Shown in pieces: positions 9,497 to 18,844 of a DNA stretch of 64,000 nt. This stretch comes from CAVQBP01 sp963782475 (lineage in GTDB: Bacteria > Bacteroidota > Ignavibacteria > Ignavibacteriales > Ignavibacteriaceae): assembly GCA_963782475.1 (NCBI GenBank), contig CAWAJW010000015.1, positions 930,001-994,000 on the forward strand, in the 5' to 3' direction. The notes under the pieces were generated by a model. The model searched no databases and was not told where the DNA came from. It saw only the letters and a program-made list of their open reading frames with translations. A program made the position numbers and the translations under genes. Positions within the stretch are counted from its first letter, which is position 1. Each line of letters starts with the position of its first letter.

Positions 9497-9748
9497 TATA
9501 TTTCCTAGCAAAAAAATGAATAAAAATAATACCTAAATTATATATAAGGTCGGCAAAGAACAAAACATGGAAGACGGAAAAGAGGAGATGAAAGATGGAT
9601 GACGTTGCAAAATAAAGGAAACTGGATCGTAAATTAAATCACAAAAGTTCTGGTAGTTAAAGAGTAAAAGATGATGTACCACATATTTATTTGGTATAAT
9701 ATAATGAGCGGAGAGAATTCCTTAAAAAATTAATTTTATCATCGCAGA

Positions 9749-10165
9749 TTATCCGATTATGGAATAAAGAGAAAAATCGGACATGGAGAATGAAGCGGTA
9801 GTATTTTTATAATATTCCAGCTTTTCATTGAACCATTTTTCTTCTATATCATTGTGTTTTGCAGTTTCAGAAAGCCAGCCTATTTCAACATCGGAAATTT
9901 TATTATCTGAATATGCAAGCTTAAGACCGTCATCAATAAAAGATTTAGCAATTTTAAGATTAGAAAATTTTATAGGATCTTCAATGATATATTCATTTGA
10001 TAGTAAGTCTTTCAAAACATTTTCATAAAAATCCGGAGCGAATCCCAGTTTCTCACCAATACCTCTTATTATCCTTTTTTCCGAATCAGCTAATTGTTTA
10101 TCTTTTTTAGCTACAATAAGTAATCCTTTTAAATAATTACTTTTATCTTTAATAGGTATTTCCAT
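9749..10165 (-). CDS. TerB-like helical protein
   Basis: This is a 138-residue soluble, probably all-helical protein. Residues 10-45 (GLLIVAKKDKQLADSEKRII) and 80-105 (LAYSDNKISDVEIGWLSETA) form two acidic-polar repeats like those of the TerB/DjlA fold, where each repeat has the form xDGxIxxxEx. No enzyme motif is visible. It stands alone between tdh and the divergent fumC, with about 215 bases of AT-rich sequence on the fumC side that should hold both promoters. The family assignment is tentative. Confidence 0.5.
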   Translation of the reverse strand: MEIPIKDKSNYLKGLLIVAKKDKQLADSEKRIIRGIGEKLGFAPDFYENVLKDLLSNEYIIEDPIKFSNLKIAKSFIDDGLKLAYSDNKISDVEIGWLSETAKHNDIEEKWFNEKLEYYKNTTASFSMSDFSLYSIIG

Positions 10166-10381
10166 GATTATTTCTTTGGATTTTAGATTATGTTAATATA
10201 TTTCTAAACTACAAAAAAAATAGAGATTAACAAACTCAATAATTTTTTCGAATACGTTTCTTAGTCTCCTTTTGGTTTAGATGCATTACAAATTAAAAGG
10301 TTCAATTTAAACTCATTATTAATTATCGATTAATTTTTTATTAAATTTAGTACCAAATTAAAATAAATCTGAAGGTCAAAA

Positions 10382-11773
10382 ATGGAATTTAGAATTGAAA
10401 CAGACAGCATGGGAGGAGTAAAAGTCCCGTCCGATAAATATTATGGCGCACAAACTGCCCGTTCTCTAATGAATTTTAAAATTGGCGGTGAAAGATTTCC
10501 CAGGGAATTAATAAGAGCGCTTGGAATATTAAAAAAAGCTGCTGCGCTAACAAATAAAGATCTCGGCATTTTGCCGGGTGAAAAAGCAGATTTAATTGTT
10601 AATGCGGCAGATGAAGTAATTGATGGAAAGCTGGACGAAAATTTTCCTCTGGTTGTATGGCAGACCGGCAGCGGCACCCAGACAAATATGAATGCAAATG
10701 AGGTTATTTCAAACCGTGCTATTGAACTGGCCGGCGGTCAAATAGGAAGTAAGAAACCAATTCATCCGAATGATGATGTAAATAAAGCACAATCCTCCAA
10801 TGACACCTTCCCAACTGCTATGCATATTGCAGCTGTCGAAGAGATACATAGAAGGTTAATCCCGATGATTACAAAATTGAAGGATGCATTAAAAGAAAAA
10901 TCGGACGAATTTAAAGATATAATTAAGATCGGAAGAACTCACTTAATGGATGCTACTCCTTTAACTCTCGGGCAGGAATTTTCGGGGTATGTTCAGCAGC
11001 TAACCAATGGTTTAGAAAGGATAAATGATTGTCTGCCCAGATTATATGAACTTGCATTGGGCGGAACTGCGGTTGGAACTGGGCTGAATACACACCCGGA
11101 GTTTGCAGTTAAAGCTTCTCAAAAAATTGCTGAATTGACCGGGAAACCTTTTAAATCTGCGAGAAATAAATTTGAAGCACTTGCAGCTCATGATGCACTT
11201 GTTGAACTTAGCGGTGTCCTTAAAACTATAGCAGCTTCTTTAATGAAAATTGCAAATGATATCAGGTGGTTAGGTTCGGGGCCAAGAGCCGGGATAGGTG
11301 AACTGCTTCTTCCGGAGAATGAACCGGGAAGTTCTATTATGCCCGGGAAAGTTAATCCCACTCAGAGTGAAGCTATGACAATGGTCTGCGTACAGGTTTT
11401 TGGAAATGATACTACTGTTAATTTTGCAGGTGCAAGCGGCAACTTTGAATTGAATGTTTTTAAACCTGTAATTATATATAATGTACTTCAATCGATTAAA
11501 TTGATTTCCGATGCATGTGAGAGCTTTACCGATAATTGTGTAGTTGGGATAGAGCCTAATGAAAGAAATATCAGTAAGCACCTTAATGATTCTTTGATGC
11601 TTGTTACTGCATTAAATCCACATATTGGTTATGATAATGCTGCTAAAATTGCTAAAAAGGCACATAAGGAGAATATGACCCTTAAAGAAGCAGCTGTTGA
11701 GCTTGATATTTTAACTGCAGAAAAATTTGATGAAATAGTTAAACCTGAAAAAATGATCGGTCCAAAATCTTAA
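10382..11773 (+). CDS. fumC: Fumarate hydratase, class II
   Basis: This TCA-cycle enzyme reversibly hydrates fumarate to malate in the cytoplasm. At 463 residues it has the standard length. Motifs in order are TGSGTQTNMNANEV (about 95-108), HPNDDVNKAQSSNDTFPT (128-145), catalytic His187 in GRTHLMDATPLT and the superfamily signature GSSIMPGKVNP (316-326). The signature and length separate it from class I fumarases, aspartase and argininosuccinate lyase, although aspartase is close. An AAGG sits a few bases upstream of the ATG. The long AT-rich upstream spacer suggests its own promoter. Confidence 0.95.
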   Translation: MEFRIETDSMGGVKVPSDKYYGAQTARSLMNFKIGGERFPRELIRALGILKKAAALTNKDLGILPGEKADLIVNAADEVIDGKLDENFPLVVWQTGSGTQTNMNANEVISNRAIELAGGQIGSKKPIHPNDDVNKAQSSNDTFPTAMHIAAVEEIHRRLIPMITKLKDALKEKSDEFKDIIKIGRTHLMDATPLTLGQEFSGYVQQLTNGLERINDCLPRLYELALGGTAVGTGLNTHPEFAVKASQKIAELTGKPFKSARNKFEALAAHDALVELSGVLKTIAASLMKIANDIRWLGSGPRAGIGELLLPENEPGSSIMPGKVNPTQSEAMTMVCVQVFGNDTTVNFAGASGNFELNVFKPVIIYNVLQSIKLISDACESFTDNCVVGIEPNERNISKHLNDSLMLVTALNPHIGYDNAAKIAKKAHKENMTLKEAAVELDILTAEKFDEIVKPEKMIGPKS

Positions 11774-11784
11774 TTAAAAAAATT

Positions 11785-12081
11785 ATGTATAAGCATAGTA
11801 TACTGAAATTAATTCTGACTTTTGCAGTCATGCTTTTAATATTTAACGGGTGTATAAAAGCAAGTCTTGAAGATTCGGGTACTGTTAAATATGTTAAGCT
11901 TGAAGGAGGATTTTACGGTATCATCAGCGATAACGGGGAGAAATTAGATCCGGTTAATTTAAAAAATGAATTTAAGAAAGACGGGCTGAGAGTAAAATTT
12001 GTTTATTCCTTTAAAAAAAGCGGAGCGAATATTCATCAATGGGGAAAATTCATTGAGATTATTTCTATCAGAAGAATATGA
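11785..12081 (+). CDS. Small putative lipoprotein
   Basis: This 98-residue protein has a lipoprotein signal: a lysine-containing N-terminus, a hydrophobic stretch and LIFNGC as lipobox with Cys23. The mature part (YVKLEGGFYGIISDNGEKLDPVNL) resembles the small beta-barrel lipoproteins sometimes annotated as META/OB-like, with a KKDGLRVKFVYSFK strand pair. I do not recognise a named family. It starts 11 bases after fumC and its TGA overlaps the ATG of the next gene (ATGA at 12078-12081), so it may be expressed by read-through from fumC. Confidence 0.6.
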   Translation: MYKHSILKLILTFAVMLLIFNGCIKASLEDSGTVKYVKLEGGFYGIISDNGEKLDPVNLKNEFKKDGLRVKFVYSFKKSGANIHQWGKFIEIISIRRI

Positions 12082-12413
12082 ATGAAGTAATTTTAAATAT
12101 TTACCTGATAATTAATAACGGATATGTAGAGGAATTCAGGGCTATAGCCTACGAAATGGAAGGGGGGGATGACAATAAAATAAAGTTTCTGAAAAGTAAA
12201 GCTGCCCAGGATTTTGACCATTCATATCATTTCAGTGCGCCTGCCAACAGAATGGGGAAATATATGAAATATAATAAATTTGCCCGTTTAGAAGAAAGGG
12301 GGAGACAATTCGAGCTGTTCGAAGAAATCTTTTCCAATTTTAAAGTCCCGGAAAATCCTTTAATTTGTGTTACTCCGGTCGTCGATGGAAAGATCATAAG
12401 CAGCGAATCTTAA
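12078..12413 (+). CDS. Hypothetical protein
   Basis: This is a 111-residue soluble protein with no signal peptide and no motif I recognise. It begins MNEVILNIYLIINNGYVEEF and contains a basic, aromatic central part (SYHFSAPANRMGKYMKYNKF). It is translationally coupled to the preceding lipoprotein by an ATGA overlap, which supports its being a real gene. The composition matches its neighbours. Confidence 0.5.
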   Translation: MNEVILNIYLIINNGYVEEFRAIAYEMEGGDDNKIKFLKSKAAQDFDHSYHFSAPANRMGKYMKYNKFARLEERGRQFELFEEIFSNFKVPENPLICVTPVVDGKIISSES

Positions 12414-12578
12414 ATAAGAAGCTAATCGTCAGAAGGGATTATTATTAATAGATAAATGAAGGCAAGAATAGCTGTTTTTTAATTCGATTAAAAAATATAA
12501 TTTTAGTTTACCTAGCAGCAGAACGGAATTTAAAAAGAATGATCTAAAAACTTAAGCTAATAAGATATCATTCATAAT

Positions 12579-13901
12579 ATGTCAATCATTAATCCGGCTT
12601 TAGTAATTGATAAAAAAGAACCAACTCCATTTTACAGGTGGATGGTCCTCTTTTGTGTAAGCATAGCCATGTTCGGCAACTATTATGTTTACGATTCAAT
12701 TTCATTGGTTGCAGATCAGTTAAAAGCTTCGCTTCATTTTACTGATCTTGAAATAGGGCAATTCTATTCATATTACAGTTTAGCTGCAATCATTGTTTTG
12801 GTATTTGGAGGTATATTAGTAGATAAATGGGGAACAAAAAAATCGGCTGTTATTTTTGCTACTATATGTTCAATTGCAGGTTTTCTTACTGCGTTTTCAT
12901 CAAATCTGTATTTAATGCTTGCAGGAAGATTTCTTTTGGGAATCGGATCGGAACCTTTAATTGTAGCCATTACGGTTGCAATTGCAAAATGGTATAGGGG
13001 AAAAGAATTAAGTTTCGCAATGGGTCTTAATTTATTCTTTGCACGCAGCGGTACAGTGGCTGTTGACAATTCTCCTTCAATTTTTCCCGGCTTATACAGC
13101 AGCGGATATTCAGCTCCCTTATATGCGGCAGCTGTTATCGGTATTCTATCGTTTATAGGAATTTTACTATACTATATTGTTGAATCCAAAGGTGAAAAGA
13201 AATTTATATTAGGGAGCGGGGGGCAAATCGATAAATTAAATATTAAATCTATTTTCAAGTTTAATAAATCGTTTTGGTATATAACATTATTATGTGTTAC
13301 CTTTTATTCGGCGATCTTTCCTTTCAGAACATTTGCAGTTAAATTCTTCATGGAAAGTCATCATATATCCCGTGAGACAGCAGGCTGGATGATTTCAAAT
13401 TTACCTTTATCCGCTATGATTGCGACTCCGCTTATCGGATTGCTGGTAGACTTTATCGGACGGCGTGCTTTATTGATGACGATAGGCTCGATTCTACTGC
13501 TGCCTGTTTACCTTCTTATGGCTTACAGCAATATTTCTCTTTACGTTCCTGTTATAATGATGGGAATTGCTTTCTCATTGATTCCTGCAGTAATGTGGCC
13601 CTCTGTTGCATATATTGTTGAAGAGAAACGATTAGGCTCTGCTTATGCACTTATGACTTTGATTCAGCAAATAGGTATGATGATATTCCCATTAATCATC
13701 GGTGCCGCAAATGATTATAAAGGCGCCAGTGCAGCTAATCCCGGCGGATACGATCTTGGAATGTGGATATTCTCAATCCTCGGAATTTTAGGACTTATTT
13801 TTGCTTACTTATTAAGAAAATCGGAAACCGGGCCGAACGGGCATGGACTTGAACTCAGCCGGGCTGAAGCTGATATGAAAAGGCTGGCTGCTGAGGCCTG
13901 A
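12579..13901 (+). CDS. Major facilitator superfamily transporter
   Basis: This 440-residue inner-membrane transporter has about twelve membrane segments. The MFS loop 2-3 motif is GILVDKWGTKKS near residue 88, and its second-half counterpart is GLLVDFIGRRALL near 290. Substrate recognition cannot be read from sequence; the fold resembles the nitrate/oxalate and hexuronate transporter branches. It stands alone, 165 bases after the preceding gene, with no catabolic partners nearby. Confidence 0.85.
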   Translation: MSIINPALVIDKKEPTPFYRWMVLFCVSIAMFGNYYVYDSISLVADQLKASLHFTDLEIGQFYSYYSLAAIIVLVFGGILVDKWGTKKSAVIFATICSIAGFLTAFSSNLYLMLAGRFLLGIGSEPLIVAITVAIAKWYRGKELSFAMGLNLFFARSGTVAVDNSPSIFPGLYSSGYSAPLYAAAVIGILSFIGILLYYIVESKGEKKFILGSGGQIDKLNIKSIFKFNKSFWYITLLCVTFYSAIFPFRTFAVKFFMESHHISRETAGWMISNLPLSAMIATPLIGLLVDFIGRRALLMTIGSILLLPVYLLMAYSNISLYVPVIMMGIAFSLIPAVMWPSVAYIVEEKRLGSAYALMTLIQQIGMMIFPLIIGAANDYKGASAANPGGYDLGMWIFSILGILGLIFAYLLRKSETGPNGHGLELSRAEADMKRLAAEA

Positions 13902-14173
13902 AGTTAAAGATATATTTGCAATCATTAACTTTTAAGTCAATGCAGATTCTTATATCCTGAGCAGCAATACAAAAATAATTCGGTAAAGTTGAGGAAAGAA
14001 CATTCATCAATGAGGGGATAAAATTTATGGCAAACAAATTATCAAATAATCGCAGCATCCCAAATTATTTATCAATCATTTAACATTCTCTTTGATATTT
14101 AAGATTATCATTTCTAAATTCTACCTCTAAAATCCAATTATTTTCTCTTTTATTTGTTAATTAAAATTTATTT

Positions 14174-14809
14174 GTGAAATATTTATATAATCCGCCGCTA
14201 TTAGTTAAAAAGATTTTTAGTGATTTTCAATGGAACAGCATCAATAATAAGATTCTACTTTCGTTTGATGACGGACCAAATATTGAAACTACTGAAAGGA
14301 TCCTCGATACATTAGACCTTTTCGGTATAAAAGCAATTTTCTTTTGTGTTGGGAATAATATTAAAAATAACCCTTCGTTAGTAGATTTAATTTTAAGCGA
14401 AGGACACATTATTGGTAATCATACATACAACCATAAAAAGATTGATAAGCTGATATCGGCTAACCTGCACGAAGAAATTGATGCTGTGTGCTCAATACTG
14501 GAGAGGAGACACTATTATTGTCCAAAATATTTTCGGCCTCCTTTCGGGAGGTTTAATTTTTTAACTTCAAAAATCTTAAAAGAAAAAGAATTAAAAAATG
14601 TTATGTGGTCTTTATTCACTTTTGATTATAAAAATGATCTGGAAGTTGTTAAATCTATCATAAAAAATTATCTTGAGAAAAACTCTATTATTGTTTTTCA
14701 TGATAATTTAAAATCAAAGGAAATCATTATAAAAGCTCTAGATTTCCTTTTTGAGGAAGTAAGTAAAAAAGATTTTGAAATCGGGGTACCTGCCGAATGT
14801 TTGAAATAA
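14174..14809 (+). CDS. Polysaccharide deacetylase (NodB homology domain)
   Basis: This 211-residue protein has the carbohydrate esterase 4 motifs: LLSFDDGPNIETT (catalytic Asp and metal Asp), GHIIGNHTYNHKKI (metal-binding His pair) and YFRPPFGRFNF. It probably removes N- or O-acetyl groups from a cell-surface glycan. There is no obvious signal peptide, so a cytoplasmic or membrane-associated role is possible. The start is GTG. Its 3' end overlaps the GT2 gene by 13 bases, opening a five-gene run with overlapping or closely spaced genes. Confidence 0.85.
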   Translation: MKYLYNPPLLVKKIFSDFQWNSINNKILLSFDDGPNIETTERILDTLDLFGIKAIFFCVGNNIKNNPSLVDLILSEGHIIGNHTYNHKKIDKLISANLHEEIDAVCSILERRHYYCPKYFRPPFGRFNFLTSKILKEKELKNVMWSLFTFDYKNDLEVVKSIIKNYLEKNSIIVFHDNLKSKEIIIKALDFLFEEVSKKDFEIGVPAECLK

Positions 14810-15891
14810 TATTTTTAGTTTTTCTGAGCGGATATTTTATTCAATCAATTGTTTTTTCAATCGGGGTAAAAAAATCTTTCCCTAAGATAAAAGAGAATGA
14901 ATTGCTGCCGGTTACTGTGATTGTTGCTGCAAGGAATGAAGAAGGAAATATATTAACATGTCTAAAGTCACTGGATGAACTGTTTTATCCCGAAGGAAAG
15001 CTTGAGATAATAATTGTCGATGATAAATCAACGGATAATACAGGTGAAATTATTGATAAGTTTATTGCCGGTAAAAAGAAATTCAAAAAGATCATAACTA
15101 AAAAAGAGATAGGTAAATTAAAAGGGAAAACAAATGCTTTGGCAAATGCCCTGGAAGCTGCCGGAGGTGAAATTATTTTAACTACGGATGCAGATTGTAC
15201 AGTTCATCCTATGTGGGCTTATGCTACTGCTTCTTATTACCAGCCCGATGTTGCAATTGTTAACGGATTTACAACGCAAAACGCTTATAACGGGTTCAGC
15301 GGAATGCAGGCGATAGATTTTATTTATTTATTAATAGTTGCCTCAGGCACCATCAATCTGGGCAAGCCTATAAGCTGTATCGGTAATAATATGTCATATA
15401 GAAAGAAAGCTTATCTTGAAGTAGGCGGTTATGAGAATCTCCCTTTCAGCGTTACCGAAGATTTTAACCTGCTGCATGCTATTCATAAATTGAAAAAATA
15501 TAAAATAATTTATCCGATAAATAATGAAACCCTTGTGACTTCTCTTCCCTGCAAAAATTTAAAAAGCTTATATCATCAGAAGAAAAGATGGTCGGTCGGT
15601 GGATTGGGAGTCCCGCTTGCCGGTTATTTAATTATGGCTTACGGTTTTATTACGAATTTATGCGTTCTTTTAACACCGGTGTTCTTTTCAATGACATGGC
15701 TCTATCTGGTTTTTTTTAAAATAGTTATTGATTTTTTATTTATCTTCCCGGTTCACAGTGCATTAGGTATAAAAAAGAACTTGAAATATTTTATTAACTG
15801 GCAGATTTATTATACTATTTATGTAATAATGATCCCTTTCGTCCTTATCTTCATCGGGAGAAAGGTAAGCTGGAAGGGAAGAAAATACTGA
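14797..15891 (+). CDS. Family 2 glycosyltransferase, membrane-bound
   Basis: This 364-residue GT2 enzyme has one N-terminal membrane segment, a cytoplasmic GT-A domain and two or three C-terminal helices. Motifs are VTVIVAARNEEGNILTCLKSL, IIIVDDKSTDNT, the DxD-like TDADCTV and the processive-type QKKRWSVGG. The architecture resembles PgaC/hyaluronan-type synthases and ceramide glucosyltransferase. Pairing with a NodB deacetylase recalls poly-N-acetylglucosamine loci, but the other pga genes are absent. The TGA overlaps the ATG of the radical SAM gene. Confidence 0.85.
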   Translation: MFEIIFLVFLSGYFIQSIVFSIGVKKSFPKIKENELLPVTVIVAARNEEGNILTCLKSLDELFYPEGKLEIIIVDDKSTDNTGEIIDKFIAGKKKFKKIITKKEIGKLKGKTNALANALEAAGGEIILTTDADCTVHPMWAYATASYYQPDVAIVNGFTTQNAYNGFSGMQAIDFIYLLIVASGTINLGKPISCIGNNMSYRKKAYLEVGGYENLPFSVTEDFNLLHAIHKLKKYKIIYPINNETLVTSLPCKNLKSLYHQKKRWSVGGLGVPLAGYLIMAYGFITNLCVLLTPVFFSMTWLYLVFFKIVIDFLFIFPVHSALGIKKNLKYFINWQIYYTIYVIMIPFVLIFIGRKVSWKGRKY

Positions 15892-16877
15892 TGCTGCTGC
15901 TATGTAATTATTATGTAACATACAGATGCAATGCATTTTGCGAATTTTGTCATTTTGCGGCGCATGAAAATTTTAACTCAACGCCTTATGCTAAGCTTGA
16001 AGATTTTAAATCAAATGTAAAGCAAATATCGGAACTTGGAGTTAAATTTATTGATCTTACGGGAGGAGAGCCGCTGCTTCATAAAGATATTCATTTAATG
16101 GCTGCATATGCGAAAAGCTTTAACATGCAGACAAGCATCACTACAAATGCCCTGCTTTATCCGAAGTTTGCAGAGAAGTTAGCCGGGAAGATCGACCTTC
16201 TGCATTTTTCTCTCGATTCGCCGGATGAAGAAGAGCATAATAAAATAAGGAAAGTAGACAGCTACCGGCTTATCTTTAAAAGTATCGAAATTGCAAAATC
16301 GATCGGTGAATTCCCCGATATCTTATTTACCGTAACAGATGAAACTTATTTAAAGCTTCCCAGGATGCATGAAATTGCTTCAAAGCTTGACCTGGTTTTA
16401 CTTGTTAATCCTGTATTTTCTTATTTTGGAAATCCCGGTCTCTCTGACAAAGCCATCGGCTTTATTGAAGACTATTGTGAGGGTAAATTCAATATTTATT
16501 TAAATAATGGCTTTATGAAATTAAGAAGAGACGGTGGGAACGATATAAACAATCCAAAGTGTAAAGCGGTTTCTCGGGTTATAGTTATTTCACCGTATAA
16601 TGAAATTATTCTTCCCTGCTATCACTTTGGTAATGAAAAAATTAAAATTGATAAAACTATTAAAGAGATTAGGAAATCTGATAGGATAAAATATTTTAAG
16701 AAAATGGAAGGAAGATTTGATTTCTGCAAAGGATGTACAATAAACTGTTATTTTGAACCTTCATTTGCATTCCCTACTAATTTGTACGCTGCAGCAAGCT
16801 TGAATTCCAAGTTTAAGTACAGCTATCAAAAATTGGTTAAACAGAAGCTGAAAAAAAAATTAAAGACTTTTAAATAA
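15891..16877 (+). CDS. Radical SAM protein with C-terminal cysteine cluster
   Basis: This 328-residue enzyme has the radical SAM CxxxCxxC at Cys13, Cys17 and Cys20 (CNAFCEFCHF), followed by LTGGEPLLH and the TTNALL strand. Five further cysteines (224, 243, 279, 282, 286) lie in the C-terminal third, in an arrangement like a short SPASM-type auxiliary cluster. No precursor peptide is visible nearby. Coupling to the GT2 gene (TGATG) and the deacetylase suggests a role in modifying a surface lipid or sugar. That is inference; the reaction is unknown. Confidence 0.8.
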   Translation: MLLLCNYYVTYRCNAFCEFCHFAAHENFNSTPYAKLEDFKSNVKQISELGVKFIDLTGGEPLLHKDIHLMAAYAKSFNMQTSITTNALLYPKFAEKLAGKIDLLHFSLDSPDEEEHNKIRKVDSYRLIFKSIEIAKSIGEFPDILFTVTDETYLKLPRMHEIASKLDLVLLVNPVFSYFGNPGLSDKAIGFIEDYCEGKFNIYLNNGFMKLRRDGGNDINNPKCKAVSRVIVISPYNEIILPCYHFGNEKIKIDKTIKEIRKSDRIKYFKKMEGRFDFCKGCTINCYFEPSFAFPTNLYAAASLNSKFKYSYQKLVKQKLKKKLKTFK

Positions 16878-16947
16878 AAAAAGGGGAAATTATATGGTTG
16901 AAAATTTCAGGATTACAATTCTTCTCCAAATATAACAGTAAAACATT

Positions 16948-17775
16948 ATGCGGTATACTTTTCTTCTTATATTGAGTACTTTTTTGATGACATCATTATT
17001 TGCACAGGGTAAAGGTGAATGGTTTCCTGCCGATTTGAATATTCAGCCATTTACGGCAAACTTTATTGAACCGAGAGCCGGATTTTCTTATTTGCCCGCC
17101 AGAAAAGATATCGAATTAGACATAGGTACATCTTCTGATGTTTATCATTATGCAAATGATGATTATGTCTTATCTTTTGGGGCTGATTTATTTACATATA
17201 CAAGGTTAAGAGGTGAGAGCCACTTTTTTTTCCCGGTAGATGCAGTTGATTACCTGTTTGGCATAAATGCGGGATACAAAGTTAAAAATCAAGATAATGA
17301 ATACGGCCTGCGATTCAGGTTAAGTCACATTAGTGCTCATTTTGTGGATGGACATTTCGATGGTAATTTGAACGAATGGAGATACGGAAGAAAACCTCAG
17401 GTATACAGCAGGGAATTTATTGAGCTTTTTCCGTTTTATAAAATAAATACTTTCAGAGCTTATTTGGGTTTAACATACATGTTTCATGTTACTCCAAAAG
17501 ATATCGGTAAAGGTATTTATCAGGCAGGTTTTGATTATTATTTTAACAGCTTGATTTCAAAAAATATATCACCTTATATAGCATACGATTTTAAGCTGAA
17601 CGATATAGGTGCATATTCCGGCAACAATATTATTTCTGCCGGCGTTAAATTCGGAGAATATGATAAAAAAGGATTTAGCATAAACTTTAACTATTTTTCG
17701 GGTAAAAGTATTCATGGTGAATACTTCGATATGAATGAAGATTACACAACTATAGGAATTAACCTGGACTTATAA
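16948..17775 (+). CDS. Outer-membrane barrel protein (DUF1207-like)
   Basis: This 275-residue exported protein starts with a signal peptide ending at LFAQ. The mature start, GEWFPADLNIQPFTANFIEPRAG, and the alternating strands through DLFTYTRLRGES and YGLRFRLSHISAHFVDGH resemble the DUF1207 family of predicted outer-membrane beta-barrels. The last residues (TTIGINLDL) look like a barrel-closing strand. It belongs to the deacetylase-GT2-radical SAM run, and its stop overlaps the next ATG (TAATG). Confidence 0.6.
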   Translation: MRYTFLLILSTFLMTSLFAQGKGEWFPADLNIQPFTANFIEPRAGFSYLPARKDIELDIGTSSDVYHYANDDYVLSFGADLFTYTRLRGESHFFFPVDAVDYLFGINAGYKVKNQDNEYGLRFRLSHISAHFVDGHFDGNLNEWRYGRKPQVYSREFIELFPFYKINTFRAYLGLTYMFHVTPKDIGKGIYQAGFDYYFNSLISKNISPYIAYDFKLNDIGAYSGNNIISAGVKFGEYDKKGFSINFNYFSGKSIHGEYFDMNEDYTTIGINLDL

Positions 17776-18788
17776 TGGAAGATTATTACGAAAGAACATA
17801 TTTAGAAAGCGATATCAAACGAAAAAAAGTCAAGAAAAATGAAAAATACCTTCTCCATATAGGTCTTTTCATAGCTACATTTATTACTACAACAATTGCA
17901 GGTGCCGAATGGATCAGGGGAATGTTTGGCGGTTCATATGAAATTTCTTACCTCCTTAAAGGTCTGCCTTATGCTGTCTCGATAATGTTTATTATTTCAT
18001 GTCACGAATTCGGTCATTATTTTGCAGCAAAGTATCATAAAGTGAATGCAACACTTCCTTATTATATTCCGTTTCCATCAATTGCCGGTTTTTTAAATTT
18101 CGGAACTATGGGAGCGGTTATAAGAACCAGATCTCCTATTCATACAAAAAAAGCAATGTTTGATATTGGTATTGCTGGTCCTCTGGCAGGATTTGTTGCA
18201 TGTCTTATTGTATTGATTTATGGATTTACACATATCCCCGGAGTTGATTATTTATTAAAAATTCATCCTGACTTTTTTTCACCCGATTATGGTAAAAATG
18301 CAATTGGACTTACATTCGGGGATACTCTTTTATTTTCATTTTTTAAAATGATTTTCGTTCAGCCTGGGCACTTTTTCCCGCCGATGTCCGAAATTTATCA
18401 TTATCCTTATTTATGTGTAGGCTGGTTTGGAATGTTTATCACCGCTATGAACATGATTCCGATTGGTCAGCTGGATGGAGGACATATCGGTTATACAATG
18501 TTCGGCGAAAAACATCATTATAAAATTGCAGTTATTTCTTTCATATTATTATTTGTTTTTGGAATTACCGGGCTTATCGATAATATAATGGAATTGAATT
18601 TAAATATTGGCTGGTCGGGATGGCTGTTTTGGGCGTTAATACTTTATTTTATAATTAAAATAAAACATCCGCCTGTCCCAGATAATTCCGGGCTGGATTC
18701 GTTTAGAAAATTTTTAGGTTATGTAAGCTTTTTTATTTTTATTATTTCATTTTCGCCTACCCCCTTTATAGTAACTTTTGGGGCTTAA
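17775..18788 (+). CDS. Site-2 protease family (M50) membrane metalloprotease
   Basis: This is a 337-residue polytopic inner-membrane protease. The zinc motif HExxH is in SCHEFGHYFAAKYH, and the third ligand Asp is in IGQLDGGHIGY. The segment between them (GPLAGFVACLIVLIYG) also matches M50 enzymes. No PDZ domain is present, as in the chloroplast EGY and cyanobacterial S2P branch. Such enzymes cut membrane-embedded anti-sigma factors or signal-peptide remnants; no target is obvious here. The gene overlaps the preceding barrel gene by one base. Confidence 0.85.
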   Translation: MEDYYERTYLESDIKRKKVKKNEKYLLHIGLFIATFITTTIAGAEWIRGMFGGSYEISYLLKGLPYAVSIMFIISCHEFGHYFAAKYHKVNATLPYYIPFPSIAGFLNFGTMGAVIRTRSPIHTKKAMFDIGIAGPLAGFVACLIVLIYGFTHIPGVDYLLKIHPDFFSPDYGKNAIGLTFGDTLLFSFFKMIFVQPGHFFPPMSEIYHYPYLCVGWFGMFITAMNMIPIGQLDGGHIGYTMFGEKHHYKIAVISFILLFVFGITGLIDNIMELNLNIGWSGWLFWALILYFIIKIKHPPVPDNSGLDSFRKFLGYVSFFIFIISFSPTPFIVTFGA

Positions 18789-18844
18789 ATAAGGGTAATT
18801 TTTTACACTTGAGTAATTTTACAAAAGAATTATATATTAAAAAT

